From Atopobium massiliense (GTDB taxonomy: Bacteria > Actinomycetota > Coriobacteriia > Coriobacteriales > Atopobiaceae), in the NCBI GenBank assembly GCA_900343135.1, contig OPYK01000001.1, positions 124,001-188,000 of the forward strand: a stretch of DNA of 64,000 bases, given 5' to 3'. This document shows, in pieces, positions 18,016-27,723 of this stretch; within the stretch, counting starts at the first letter, position 1, and every line of letters begins with the position of its first letter. Position numbers and translations under genes: made by a program. The notes under the pieces are model-generated. The model was not told the DNA's origin, made no database searches, and saw nothing but the letters and a program-made list of their open reading frames with translations.

Positions 18016-19059
18016 CTAATTGGAGCTTTGTACAAAACCGCCCGAAAGAGCATTTGCTTCAAGCACCTTTGCGCAACCATTCACAACGTTTTCGAGTGAG
18101 GTAGGACTTACATTAACGGGTACACCGGTTTCGTCGCGAAGGCGCTGGTCGAGCCCGCGTAGCAGACCGCCACCACCGGTAAGGAGCACGCCGTAGTACA
18201 TAAGGTCGCTGGCAAGATCGGGAGGTGTAAGGTCGAGTGCATCTTTTACCGTTTTGGTAACTTCGTCCAACGGTTTGTCGAGTGCACGGCGAATTTCTTC
18301 GCTTTCGATACGCACGGTTTTTGGCAAACCGCTCATAACGTCACGGCCGTTTACCTCAACGTCGAGCTCTTCGGCAAGAGGAGCAGCACTACCAACTTTA
18401 ATTTTAATGTCCTCGGCTGTGCGCTCACCAATCGACAGGTTGTAAGCATCACGGACGTGTTCAAGAATAGTTTGATCGAATTCATCGCCCGCCGTACGAA
18501 TGGACTGCGACACAACAATACCGCCCATAGCAATAACGGCAACCTCGGTGGTACCACCACCAATATCAACAACCATCGATCCGGTTGGGTCTTCGATAGG
18601 TAAATCGGCGCCAATAGCAGCAGCCATAGGCTCTTCAATAAGGTATGCCTGACGCGCACCAGCAGAAATAGTTGCCTCGAATACGGCACGTTTTTCAACT
18701 GACGTTACACCCGAAGGAACACAAACAACCACACTTGGACGCGGACTCCAAGGGTGACGACGCTTACCGCGCGCCTTTTCGATAAAGTAGCGCAACATAA
18801 CTTCGGTTACATCAAAATCGGCAATAACGCCATCCTTCAGTGGGCGCTCGGCGGTAATAGAGCCTGGTGTACGACCAATCATCCGCTTTGCATCGGCGCC
18901 AACCGCAAGCACACGATCTTCGCTTTTATCGATAGCAACAACAGACGGCTCGTTAAGCACGATGCCCTGGCCACGCACGGCAACAAGCGTGTTGGCTGTA
19001 CCCAAATCGATGGCTAAATCGCCTTCATATTCGCCAAAAAATGAATCGAACAGAGACAT
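18016..19059 (-). CDS. mreB: Cell-shape determining actin-like protein MreB
   Basis: Actin-like ATPase that organises lateral wall synthesis. The 347-residue product has the phosphate-1 motif DLGTANTLV near residue 18, IGADLPIEDPTGSMVVDIGGGTTEV at the phosphate-2 loop, and LLTGGGGLLRGLD near the end, all diagnostic. Length is normal. The start follows TAAGGA. It heads mreB-mreC-mreD-mrdA-rodA on the minus strand, so the host is probably rod-shaped. Confidence 0.98.
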   Translation of the reverse strand: MSLFDSFFGEYEGDLAIDLGTANTLVAVRGQGIVLNEPSVVAIDKSEDRVLAVGADAKRMIGRTPGSITAERPLKDGVIADFDVTEVMLRYFIEKARGKRRHPWSPRPSVVVCVPSGVTSVEKRAVFEATISAGARQAYLIEEPMAAAIGADLPIEDPTGSMVVDIGGGTTEVAVIAMGGIVVSQSIRTAGDEFDQTILEHVRDAYNLSIGERTAEDIKIKVGSAAPLAEELDVEVNGRDVMSGLPKTVRIESEEIRRALDKPLDEVTKTVKDALDLTPPDLASDLMYYGVLLTGGGGLLRGLDQRLRDETGVPVNVSPTSLENVVNGCAKVLEANALSGGFVQSSN

Positions 19060-19194
19060 AGTGTTCCTTACGCTAGAATACGGACGTCACGATGCACGAA
19101 TGATGTGCAGGTGGTGCAGCACATAAACAACAGCAATACCAGGCATCATGCACGGCTGCAAGGCTGCACGGCTGGGCGCAAACGACGCCGTGGT

Positions 19195-20508
19195 TTATGT
19201 TAACGTAGAGCTCGTAGAAGTTTTAGATGCATACTCAACAGTTACATCGCTTACTTTCCACTCAATGCCTTCGCGCACAAAACTAATGGTGTAATCTTGT
19301 TTTCCACCTTTTGAAAGTGTGGCTGTTGCATAAATGGTTGAGCTGTTCATATCGCGATCGATACCTTTAATATCAACCGTAGCGCCATCGCGCGGAAGCA
19401 GCGACTCAATTGATTGCTTGGTTGACATGCTAACCTGGCTAGACAACAAAGGTGCAGTAGATTTACCCTGCGAAACAGAGGAAAACAGCTCTTTGGTAAT
19501 AGTTTCTTGAGTTGGCCAACCATACCCTTTATAAAAGGCAAAACACACACCGCCAGCAGCCAAAAGGAGAATAAGCACTATCACCAAAAAAGCGATAAGC
19601 CCGCCATGGTGCTTTTTGCGGCGCACCTTGCGTTGTTCTTTGTCTTGCTGAACGAGGTCTTCTTCTTTAATTGAGAAAAATCCAGTGTCCTCAGGTGACG
19701 GCATAAATGCGCCCGATTTACCTGTTGGATCGAGAGGATCAACCATGGAAGATGAGCCGTAGCCGGCAGCTGCAAGCAGCGCATCGGTTTCGGAAGGACC
19801 TGAACCGGTTGCGTTTGACAGCGCTTTGCGGGCAGCGTCAAATGCTTTTTGCTGCTCTTGCGTAAGCGTAAAATTGCCATCTTTAACTGCGTGATTGAAG
19901 GCATCAACCGCTTCGCTCATACGGTTTGCAGCAATGTACGCCAATCCCAAATCGGCATAAATGGCATGCTGATCGGCAAGCGGTGTTGCAAAATCGAGAG
20001 CGGTACGATAGGCCTCGATAGCATCGACAGCGCGACCAAGTAGAATAAAGCAGCGACCAAGGTGCTTAAGCGCTTCGGCCGGCTTAGGGTTTGCAGCGTC
20101 GATAGCAGCGCTTCTATAGGCAACACCCGCATCACGTGTATTGTTAAGTGACATATATGCACTACCGAGCGCCATATATGCCTTATAGGGTGTTTTATAT
20201 GTTTCGTCTTTAAGCGCGCAGGTAAGCGACGCAATAGCATCTTGCGGCTTGTGTGCTGCTAAAAAGGCGCGGCCACGGTTACACGCAACAGATCCTACAT
20301 GACCATAGGAACTATCACGCAGTGCATCGCCATACGCAAACGCAGCGCGCTCAAATTGCGACATCTTCATGTAGCAATTGCCTAACAAGTGATCGACCTG
20401 ACCGCAAAGCTCACCTGGGTTCTTTGCTGCTGTAAGCGAGGCGATAGCCTCGGGTATATTGCCTTGTTGATACGCTTGTTTAGCGCGTTCATATGCTTGT
20501 TGATTCAC
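19195..20508 (-). CDS. TPR-repeat protein with a C-terminal membrane segment
   Basis: The GTG at 20508 is chosen because AAAGGAG lies five bases upstream; the longer frame lacks a site. The 437-residue protein has about five tetratricopeptide repeats over residues 1-220 (for example AGVAYRSAAIDA, then KALKHLGRCFIL-like helices), a linker, a basic stretch (RRKKHHGG) and one membrane helix near 305-325, then an outside domain of about 110 residues. The repeats would therefore be cytoplasmic and act as a protein-binding scaffold. The specific role is unknown; it lies upstream of mreB. Confidence 0.75.
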   Translation of the reverse strand: MNQQAYERAKQAYQQGNIPEAIASLTAAKNPGELCGQVDHLLGNCYMKMSQFERAAFAYGDALRDSSYGHVGSVACNRGRAFLAAHKPQDAIASLTCALKDETYKTPYKAYMALGSAYMSLNNTRDAGVAYRSAAIDAANPKPAEALKHLGRCFILLGRAVDAIEAYRTALDFATPLADQHAIYADLGLAYIAANRMSEAVDAFNHAVKDGNFTLTQEQQKAFDAARKALSNATGSGPSETDALLAAAGYGSSSMVDPLDPTGKSGAFMPSPEDTGFFSIKEEDLVQQDKEQRKVRRKKHHGGLIAFLVIVLILLLAAGGVCFAFYKGYGWPTQETITKELFSSVSQGKSTAPLLSSQVSMSTKQSIESLLPRDGATVDIKGIDRDMNSSTIYATATLSKGGKQDYTISFVREGIEWKVSDVTVEYASKTSTSSTLT

Positions 20509-20545
20509 GGTGTCTCCTTTGGGAAACAATGGTTAAACAAATGAA

Positions 20546-21088
20546 TTATTGAACGGAAGGAGCACGATGCTCAATGCGAATGCTTTTGATACCATCGCCT
20601 TGACGAAGACTACCAATTACATCCTTGCCTTCAATAGTTTGTCCAAATACAGTATAACCCGAATCGAGCTCATGTTGAGCGCCTAGACAAAAGTAAAATT
20701 GAGAACCTGCAGAATCGGGCATCTGCGAGCGCGCCATAGCAAGCGCGGCATCTTCATGCGAGTTACGCGGATTTGTAGTAAATTCCTGCTTAATGCAGTA
20801 ACCAGGACCACCAGTACCAGGCATGCCATCGGGACCTGCACCGCCCGCTGCAACTTGCTGAGGCGTCATTGAACGCGTATTGGGGCAACCTCCCTGAATA
20901 ACAAAACCGGGAACGTAGCGATGAAACTTAAGATTGTCATAAAATCCGCTTTGGGCAAGCTCACAGAAGTTTGCTACATGAATAGGTGCTCCCTCTCCGT
21001 CAAGACGCACAACAATAGTGCCTTTCGTCGTGTCAAAAATAGCAACCTCATCACCTAATACGTGGTAAGCAGGCGTATATGTTTGCAT
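20546..21088 (-). CDS. Cyclophilin-type peptidyl-prolyl isomerase
   Basis: Catalyses cis-trans isomerisation of proline peptide bonds. The 180-residue protein shows the cyclophilin active-site segment FHRYVPGFVIQGG, followed by SAGSQFYFCL and the GYTVFGQ stretch. No signal peptide is seen, so it is cytoplasmic. The ATG at 21088 follows GAGGT; a longer frame adds 11 residues without a site. It resembles the short cytosolic PpiB type. Confidence 0.93.
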   Translation of the reverse strand: MQTYTPAYHVLGDEVAIFDTTKGTIVVRLDGEGAPIHVANFCELAQSGFYDNLKFHRYVPGFVIQGGCPNTRSMTPQQVAAGGAGPDGMPGTGGPGYCIKQEFTTNPRNSHEDAALAMARSQMPDSAGSQFYFCLGAQHELDSGYTVFGQTIEGKDVIGSLRQGDGIKSIRIEHRAPSVQ

Positions 21089-21273
21089 GAGCAACCTCAT
21101 TTCGTTTTGGACATGCCGCACGTGAGCACATCGTGTATATCACGGGCATAATACCTTACTTGTACGTTATAGTACCTTATTATAGTTCCTTTAATGATAT
21201 CAAGCCTTGCGCACATTCACATTTTTGGCAAATTAGCACGGCGCGCGATGCACATACGCAAGCTGCCACACCC

Positions 21274-22377
21274 CTACTTTTTTGGCTCCTTATAAACAGG
21301 TTTATACTCGTCGTAGTGCGTCTCAAACAAATTTTTGTAGGTATCCTGATTATTCGTTGAATCGTCCGTACCCAATTTTGCATCAACGCGTGCTTTCAAA
21401 TCGCGTGCACGTGGCTGTTTAGCTGCGTAATCACACAGCTTAGAGAGCGTATCGCAATAGTTGCGAAGCCAGTTTCCAAGAGTAGTAAGGCGCGACTTTT
21501 CGTCTTCGTAGGTGTGCGTTTCTACATTTACATGTTGCACCGACGCAATGATGTTGCTCACAGCAATCGACGCGCCACGCACCCGTGATGCAATATCACT
21601 GTAGGAGTCGCTTTGCTGATTAGCTACAGCGTTTCGAAAAGTACTTTCAAGATCGTGTAGTGCAACCTGCTGCTTTCCTAACTTTTCGTAGGCGCTTTTA
21701 AGCTGGTCATAGGATTGGTCATCGGCTTTTACATCGCCATTAGTGGCATTGTTTTTATCTTGACTCGAAAGCTCCTTAATAACGCCTGGCGAACCTGCTT
21801 GTGACATGTCTTGTCCCACGCGTGCTTTAGTATCATACGCATACGGATCCCACGGATGAGTAATAGCAAGCACCGTTGATGTAACAAATACCACGGCGCA
21901 CACCAGTGCCCATATTAGCATGCGCATGCGAGGAAATCTGTCGTGAGGTGAGGTAATGTCGTTAGCCGCTGGAGCACTTGGAATAGCGCTTACTATCTGC
22001 GACGATGGATGGGGGCTGCGCGCGGGTGCTGCGGGCGCAGAAGCGCCGTGATGAACAGTATCGCGAGCACTATCCATAAACTTTGCATCAGAAGATGTAG
22101 ATGATGCGTCTTGAACATCAGACGAAACAGAGCACGCAGACGCAGCTTGTGGAGCGTGGCTTGCCGCAGCTGCTGGAATACGTGGTTGAAATGCAACTTC
22201 ACACGGCGTATTGCAATGTGAACATACGTGTGCATCGCGCTCAAGCGTAGCGCCGCAGGTACTGCAAAAACGCACAGACAGCCGCGTCATCATACGCGTA
22301 TGTTCAACATCCGCACGACACGCAGGACAGCGAAGCGCTGTATCGGGTATATGTGCCTGACAACTAGGGCAAATCAC
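21274..22377 (-). CDS. Zinc-ribbon protein with one membrane segment, unknown role
   Basis: The N-terminus holds two CXXC pairs (CPSC at 3-6, CPAC at 17-20) and then two more (CSTC at 38-41, CSHC at 52-55), so two zinc ribbons. A disordered Ala/Ser/Pro stretch follows, then one membrane helix near 152-172. The remaining 190 or so residues contain charged heptad-like stretches, probably coiled coil outside the membrane. The topology suggests a cytoplasmic zinc module tethered to an external helical domain. I recognise no named family. It lies downstream of the P-type ATPase gene. Confidence 0.7.
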   Translation of the reverse strand: MICPSCQAHIPDTALRCPACRADVEHTRMMTRLSVRFCSTCGATLERDAHVCSHCNTPCEVAFQPRIPAAAASHAPQAASACSVSSDVQDASSTSSDAKFMDSARDTVHHGASAPAAPARSPHPSSQIVSAIPSAPAANDITSPHDRFPRMRMLIWALVCAVVFVTSTVLAITHPWDPYAYDTKARVGQDMSQAGSPGVIKELSSQDKNNATNGDVKADDQSYDQLKSAYEKLGKQQVALHDLESTFRNAVANQQSDSYSDIASRVRGASIAVSNIIASVQHVNVETHTYEDEKSRLTTLGNWLRNYCDTLSKLCDYAAKQPRARDLKARVDAKLGTDDSTNNQDTYKNLFETHYDEYKPVYKEPKK

Positions 22378-22505
22378 AAAACAATCCTTTCAAAACCACA
22401 TACACAATCACAGGTACACAGCCGCGGGGTGCGAAGCAAAGCAAACGCGTGCGTAAAGACGCACGGCTAAGAACGCACGCCCACGTAAGAAACGCTACGT
22501 CTCGC

Positions 22506-24926
22506 CTACCGCTTTTTTAAAGAAAGTGCAGCTAAAAGTGGGTAGTGCTTTTCGGCATACGCATAAAACACAAAAAAGAACACAACGCCAACAAATGAGA
22601 TTGCTGCACAGAGCATCATCATTGAAGACGTAAGCGCGCCCATGCGTAAAAAGTCGGATAAGCATGTATACCCAATTATAACAATAGCAATACTGAAAAA
22701 CAGAACGCAGCTACGCAGCATATTAAGCGGCGTTGAGATGCGGTAGATAAGAGCGATGCCCACACAAGACATTTCTATCATGCACAACGTGGAGATGCTG
22801 CTATCGGGAATAGCGCAGGCGCGGCCATACAGCATCGTAAACACAAGCTGTGCAACGATAACAATTGACGCAGGTATACTTCGTACCAGCACGTGCGCAA
22901 GAAACGAGCCTTCGACGCGCGCACGATTTACCTCTAGCGCAAGCAAAAATGACGGCAATCCAATTGCAGCAACATTAATGAGCGACATTTGAATAGGAAT
23001 AAACGGATAGGGCGGGCACAAAAGACAGATAAGTGCAAGCAGCCCCGAATAAACCGTTTTGGTTAAAAAGAGTGCGGCAGAACGCTGCAAATTGTTGATG
23101 GAGCGACGGCCTTCAACCACGATGTCGGGGATGTGCGAAAAGTCGTTATCGGCAAGCACGAGCTCAGACACATTGCGCGCGGCCGCCGACCCTTGTGCCA
23201 TGGCAATAGAACAATCGGCTTCTTTAAGGGCAAGGATGTCGTTTACACCATCGCCCGTCATAGCAACAATATGCCCCTGATGCTGAAGCGCAGTAACTAA
23301 ACGCTGTTTAATCTGCGGAGTTACGCGACCAAACACGTGATACTGCATGGCAGCGCGCGAAATAGCCTCATCGCCTTCAAGCGAAGAGCAATCGATATAC
23401 TTATCGGCATCGACGACGCCCACCGTTTGTGCAATTTGCGAAACACTGCGAGGGTCATCGCCCGAAATAACGCGCACGTCTACCCCCTCTTGCTTGAAAT
23501 ATGCAATGGTAGAAGGTGCACTTTCGCGAATTTCCTCGGCAATACCAACAAAGCCAAGCACACGCACGCCATCTTCAGATGCATCGTTGCACGCGTGTAG
23601 AATGTGACCATGGTCATCAAAGCCCGCGCACTCGGCAACAACAAGCACGCGTGTCATAGCAGCAAACGACTCGATGGCACTGTTGTAGTTGTCCGCACGC
23701 GCGCCCAATACAAATTGAGGTGCACCCATCACATACGCGTGTCCATCGGTTGTAATGCAGCCGGAATATTTTGTACGTGACGAAAACGGAATACTACGCG
23801 CAATATCTGCGCTGCTAAAGGACGCAATATCCACAAAGTCGATAAGCGCACGTGCTGTTTCATTGGCAGCATCACGCGTTGCAAACGAAATAGCCGACAC
23901 AGCGCGACAAAGTGGACGCGTATGTGCCTCATCATCACTCCCTGCAGCATCGATAACACGGGTTACACGCATGTGACCTGTGGTAATGGTTCCCGTTTTA
24001 TCAAGACACACAACATCAACACGCGCAAGCGTTTCAACACAATAGCTTTGCTGAACAAGCACGTGCTTGTAGGCAAGCTTTGTGGTAGCTATAGCAAAAA
24101 TGGTAGACGTAAGCAACACCAAGCCTTGCGGAATCATCCCCACCGTAGCAGCTACTGCTTGCAAAATAGCGTCGTTGTACGATTGATGATCGATGCAAAA
24201 CATGCGGATAAACAACAATATTCCAAGAGGAATAAGCACCATTGTTGAATAGGAAATAATCGTTTTTATTGTAATAACAATTTCGCTCGAAAGCGGTTTT
24301 ACGTATTTTGCCGCATTATTAATTTTAGCAGCATAACAATCGCCTGCTACATGCTCAACCTTATAGAGCATACTGCCCGAATCGACAAACGAACCCGAGT
24401 AAATGGGAGCGCCTTTTGTTTTTTCGATAGGATTACTTTCGCCCGTAAGCAAGCTTTCGTCCATAGACGCAGCACCTGCGATAACGCTGCCGTCGGCGGG
24501 CGCCTGCTCACCGCGGGATAACAGCACATAATCGCCGAGAACAATATCGTTTATATGGATAGATTGCTGCGTATGATCGCGAATAACGCGCACCTTTTTT
24601 GCACTCACAATAGACAGCTTATCAACAAGGAGCTTGGCGCGGATTTCTTGCGAAATACCAATCACAAGGTTGAGAAACACAATAACCATAAACAAGATAT
24701 TGCGAAACTGCCCTGTTGTGAGCACCAAAATAGCAAGCACAATGTTTACAACATTAAAAAGGGTAAGCGCGTGCGTGGCAACAATTTGCGAGATGCTTTT
24801 TGTTTTGATGTCGGAATTAGTATTGCAAAGCCCCTGCTGAATGCACGTGGTAACCTGCGCCGAGCTTAAGCCTTCATAAGCGTCGAACGCAGACGAAACG
24901 TTCTGTGTATGAGCAGTTGTAACCAT
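22506..24926 (-). CDS. P-type cation ATPase, CtpE-like
   Basis: An 806-residue ATP-driven cation pump. The actuator loop TGES is at 161-164, the phosphorylated Asp is in DKTGT (D309), and the hinge motif is TGDGVND. Around eight to ten membrane helices are visible. Helix 4 carries MIPQGL (264-269), as in the CtpE group, some of which move calcium. No CPx motif is present, so it is not a copper or zinc pump of the P1B class. The ATG follows AGGAG. The transported ion is inferred from family similarity only. Confidence 0.88.
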   Translation of the reverse strand: MVTTAHTQNVSSAFDAYEGLSSAQVTTCIQQGLCNTNSDIKTKSISQIVATHALTLFNVVNIVLAILVLTTGQFRNILFMVIVFLNLVIGISQEIRAKLLVDKLSIVSAKKVRVIRDHTQQSIHINDIVLGDYVLLSRGEQAPADGSVIAGAASMDESLLTGESNPIEKTKGAPIYSGSFVDSGSMLYKVEHVAGDCYAAKINNAAKYVKPLSSEIVITIKTIISYSTMVLIPLGILLFIRMFCIDHQSYNDAILQAVAATVGMIPQGLVLLTSTIFAIATTKLAYKHVLVQQSYCVETLARVDVVCLDKTGTITTGHMRVTRVIDAAGSDDEAHTRPLCRAVSAISFATRDAANETARALIDFVDIASFSSADIARSIPFSSRTKYSGCITTDGHAYVMGAPQFVLGARADNYNSAIESFAAMTRVLVVAECAGFDDHGHILHACNDASEDGVRVLGFVGIAEEIRESAPSTIAYFKQEGVDVRVISGDDPRSVSQIAQTVGVVDADKYIDCSSLEGDEAISRAAMQYHVFGRVTPQIKQRLVTALQHQGHIVAMTGDGVNDILALKEADCSIAMAQGSAAARNVSELVLADNDFSHIPDIVVEGRRSINNLQRSAALFLTKTVYSGLLALICLLCPPYPFIPIQMSLINVAAIGLPSFLLALEVNRARVEGSFLAHVLVRSIPASIVIVAQLVFTMLYGRACAIPDSSISTLCMIEMSCVGIALIYRISTPLNMLRSCVLFFSIAIVIIGYTCLSDFLRMGALTSSMMMLCAAISFVGVVFFFVFYAYAEKHYPLLAALSLKKR

Positions 24927-25367
24927 GCAAAACTCCTAGCTGCTGCTTTTTTAGCGTAACGATAGCGTGCGCATACGCATGGTGCGGCAAGCACATACGC
25001 GTGCGCATTGGTATTACTATAAAGCACGCGCAAAAAGCTGATACAACTTGTAACTAAATAACATAATATGAGTAAGGCATACATATACTCTCCACCAACA
25101 ACAAAAACGCTCGCAGCGGCTGCACGCCGAGCATCCACAAGCGTGCAGAACCATGGCGCGGCTGTGCGCCACGCATGCATCTTAGTGGTACGTGTGTGTC
25201 TTGGGTTTCTTCGTTTTCGTAAGATATAATTAATAAGAAATTTACGCGTAGCTGCGCCATATCACCTGCTGCACATGGTACACTAATGACCATTGATATG
25301 TGCGCTGTGCCATGCACGTGCTTTGTGCATGTGCGTGAGCGTTTGTGCACGCGTTTGTATACCATCT
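24927..25367. other. Divergent intergenic region, ATPase gene and tRNA-Arg
   Basis: No gene is convincing here. It separates the left minus block from the plus-strand aromatic block. The minus-strand side has only weak promoter matches for the ATPase gene (a TATAGT near 25015). The plus-strand side has a good promoter at 25201-25230. An open frame at 25286 runs through the tRNA gene and is not credible. Confidence 0.6.
25201..25230 (+). promoter_or_regulatory. Promoter for tRNA-Arg and the aromatic operon
   Basis: TTGGGT, an 18-base spacer and a perfect TATAAT. Transcription would start near 25237, about 130 bases before the tRNA, and no terminator is seen between the tRNA and tyrA. Confidence 0.65.
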
Positions 25368-25444
25368 GGCCCCGTAGCTCAGTGGATGAGAGCGTTCGCC
25401 TCCGGAGCGAAAGGTCGCGGGTTCGAACCCCGCCGGGGTCACCA
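25368..25444 (+). tRNA. tRNA-Arg (anticodon CCG)
   Basis: A full cloverleaf: acceptor GGCCCCG with CGGGGTC, D arm GCTC/GAGC, anticodon stem TTCGC/GCGAA with loop CTCCGGA, T arm GCGGG/CCCGC, and an encoded CCA. Anticodon CCG (25402-25404) reads CGG. It stands 80 bases before tyrA on the same strand. Confidence 0.97.
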
Positions 25445-25524
25445 CATACAAACCTACCCTCATACCCCATAACGTAGCAGGTAAAACACCATTAAGATGC
25501 CACGTTAATAGTTGCACAAACGAG

Positions 25525-26514
25525 GTGACAGTTATTTCTGCTCAACACAACCAGAATGCACAACAGGGTGCGAAGCAGGGTACAGATACCCAACAAAACC
25601 AGCACCCCACAGCATTTATTCCGCGTACCATAGGTGTAGTAGGTTTGGGACTTATTGGCGGTTCGTTTGCAAAAGCATTTGCCGCTGCTGCTCAAAACTC
25701 ACATAATCCATCGCACTCAACTCAGCTGTACATATATGAGCGAAACCCCAATACGCGCGCGCTCGCGTTAGATGAGCTTGGATGCGGCACACTTACACCC
25801 GACACCATTCCTTTTTGTGAACTTATTATTCTTGCGTTATATCCGCATGCAAACCAAGAGTGGCTTGTGCGTAATGCTCAGTATATAAGCCCCGATGCGC
25901 TTGTTATTGATACTGCAGGTGTAAAGCGTGCTACCTGCGATTATTGTTTTTCACTCGCCAAAAATTATGCGTGGCATTTTATTGGCTGCCACCCTATGGC
26001 AGGTACCCAATATTCGGGCTTTGCTCATGCACGCGCAAACATGTTTAACAAAGCACCCATGGTTGTATGCTGCGCAGATAATACAACAAAGCCACAAGCC
26101 GATGCACACACGCTGGCAGCACGTCTGCAGGCGCTTTTGGAGCCTTGTGGTTTTGCTTCGTACTGCAACGCAACACCACAATTCCACGACCAACAAATTG
26201 CTTACACATCACAGCTGGCACACGTGGTCTCAAACGCGTACGTAAAGAGTCCGGCAGCGCAAATGCACAAAGGATTTTCAGCCGGATCGTATAAAGATCT
26301 CACGCGCGTAGCCAGGCTCAATCCCGTTATGTGGTGCGAACTTTTTATGGACAACCGCGATAATCTCTCCCACGAAATTGACCTGCTCATACACGAGCTT
26401 GCGCGCTACAAACAAGCGCTCGACGATGCAGATGCAGAAACGCTTACGCAGCTTCTTGAACAGGGCGATGCGCTTAAACGACAAGCAGAACGAAAGGCTG
26501 AGAAGAGCTCATGA
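25525..26514 (+). CDS. tyrA: Prephenate dehydrogenase
   Basis: Oxidises prephenate to 4-hydroxyphenylpyruvate in tyrosine synthesis. The NAD fold starts VVGLGLIGGS (about 38-47), and GCHPMAGT holds the active-site His. The 329-residue length includes a Gln-rich N-terminal stretch of about 30 residues before the fold. No fused chorismate mutase or ACT domain is seen, so feedback by tyrosine through ACT is not expected. The start is uncertain: the GTG at 25525 overlaps a GAGGTG that would make a better ribosome site for a codon just downstream, where only ATT is in frame. The stop overlaps aroB by four bases. Confidence 0.93.
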   Translation: MTVISAQHNQNAQQGAKQGTDTQQNQHPTAFIPRTIGVVGLGLIGGSFAKAFAAAAQNSHNPSHSTQLYIYERNPNTRALALDELGCGTLTPDTIPFCELIILALYPHANQEWLVRNAQYISPDALVIDTAGVKRATCDYCFSLAKNYAWHFIGCHPMAGTQYSGFAHARANMFNKAPMVVCCADNTTKPQADAHTLAARLQALLEPCGFASYCNATPQFHDQQIAYTSQLAHVVSNAYVKSPAAQMHKGFSAGSYKDLTRVARLNPVMWCELFMDNRDNLSHEIDLLIHELARYKQALDDADAETLTQLLEQGDALKRQAERKAEKSS

Positions 26515-27617
26515 GTATCCATGATAACAATCACGACGCCATTATGGTGTCGTATGCAAGTAAACGCTACCCCATTGTTGTTGAAACGGGTGCTCTCTCC
26601 CATATAGCCAAGCTGGTAATGAGTGTTACAGACGCTTCACGTATATGCGTTATCAGTGATAGCACGGTTGCTGCGCTCTACGGGCATATAGTGTGTAATG
26701 CGCTTAACGAGGCTGGTGTTCTTGCTCATCTTGTGGAGTTTCCTGCAGGCGAGCAGCATAAAACCATTCCTACCTGCGCACGTATGCTTGAGCGTATCGC
26801 AGGCTATGAACTTACACGCTCCGATTGCATTATTGCACTTGGTGGCGGTGTTACGGGCGATATGGGCGGTTTGTGCGCAGCGCTTTACATGCGCGGCATT
26901 CAACTTATACATATTCCAACGTCGCTTTTAGCCATGGTTGATTCGTCTATTGGCGGCAAAACAGCAGTCGATTTAGAGGCTGGCAAAAATCTTGTGGGTA
27001 GCTTTACTCAGCCTCAAGCAGTTATTATCGACCCTGCTACCCTTACTACCCTGCCAAAAAACGTGCTTCATGATGCGTGTGGTGAAGTAATTAAGTATGG
27101 CGCGATGGCTGATGCAGCACTTTTTGAGGAGCTTTCTTCTCATCGCCTTACCGATGATATTCACGCAAACGAGCCTATAAGCGCGCACACCTGTGCGTCG
27201 ATTCGTCGCTGCGCAGAAATTAAAGCGCAAGTGGTTTCTCAAGATGAATGTGAATCGAGCATACGTCAGGTGCTCAATTTTGGCCATACGATTGGACATG
27301 CCATTGAAGCAGCATCGAACTTTAGCATTGGCCATGGGAGCTGTGTTGGTATGGGCATGTGCTACATGATGCGTGCAGCCGCACGCAAAGGCTGGGCTGA
27401 TAGCAACATTGCACGCCAGCTTGAGGACATTCTTACCAGCTACGAGCTGCCTATTCGCACGCCGTTTTTGCCAAATGAACTCTATCCGTTTATTTTGCAT
27501 GATAAAAAGCGCCGCGGCGACACCATTACCATTGTACTTACGCCAACCATTGGCCACGCAGAGCTTAAAACGATTCCCATACAAGAAATGCGCGAGCTGC
27601 TCGAACTTGGCGCATAA
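26511..27617 (+). CDS. aroB: 3-Dehydroquinate synthase
   Basis: Converts DAHP to 3-dehydroquinate using NAD and a divalent metal. The 368-residue protein shows LGGGVTGDMGG (NAD binding), MVDSSIGGKTAVD and FGHTIGHAIE with further metal-binding His in GHGSCVGMGM. Length is normal. Its ATG overlaps the tyrA stop (ATGA), so translation is coupled. It is the second step of the shikimate pathway and lies with the later enzymes. Confidence 0.97.
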   Translation: MSIHDNNHDAIMVSYASKRYPIVVETGALSHIAKLVMSVTDASRICVISDSTVAALYGHIVCNALNEAGVLAHLVEFPAGEQHKTIPTCARMLERIAGYELTRSDCIIALGGGVTGDMGGLCAALYMRGIQLIHIPTSLLAMVDSSIGGKTAVDLEAGKNLVGSFTQPQAVIIDPATLTTLPKNVLHDACGEVIKYGAMADAALFEELSSHRLTDDIHANEPISAHTCASIRRCAEIKAQVVSQDECESSIRQVLNFGHTIGHAIEAASNFSIGHGSCVGMGMCYMMRAAARKGWADSNIARQLEDILTSYELPIRTPFLPNELYPFILHDKKRRGDTITIVLTPTIGHAELKTIPIQEMRELLELGA

Positions 27618-27723
27618 CGCGCGTCATGTACACCGGTCTCGTGCGCGCGTAACGTGAGATGCGCACGAAGCATAAGCTGCATAAAAGGCACACAGAGCAA
27701 AGCAACACACGAAAGGCATAACA

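Noticed and set aside
25286-25477. Open frame with several Cys codons before tyrA, possibly a leader peptide
   Set aside because: It runs straight through the tRNA-Arg gene with no stop before it and has no ribosome site.
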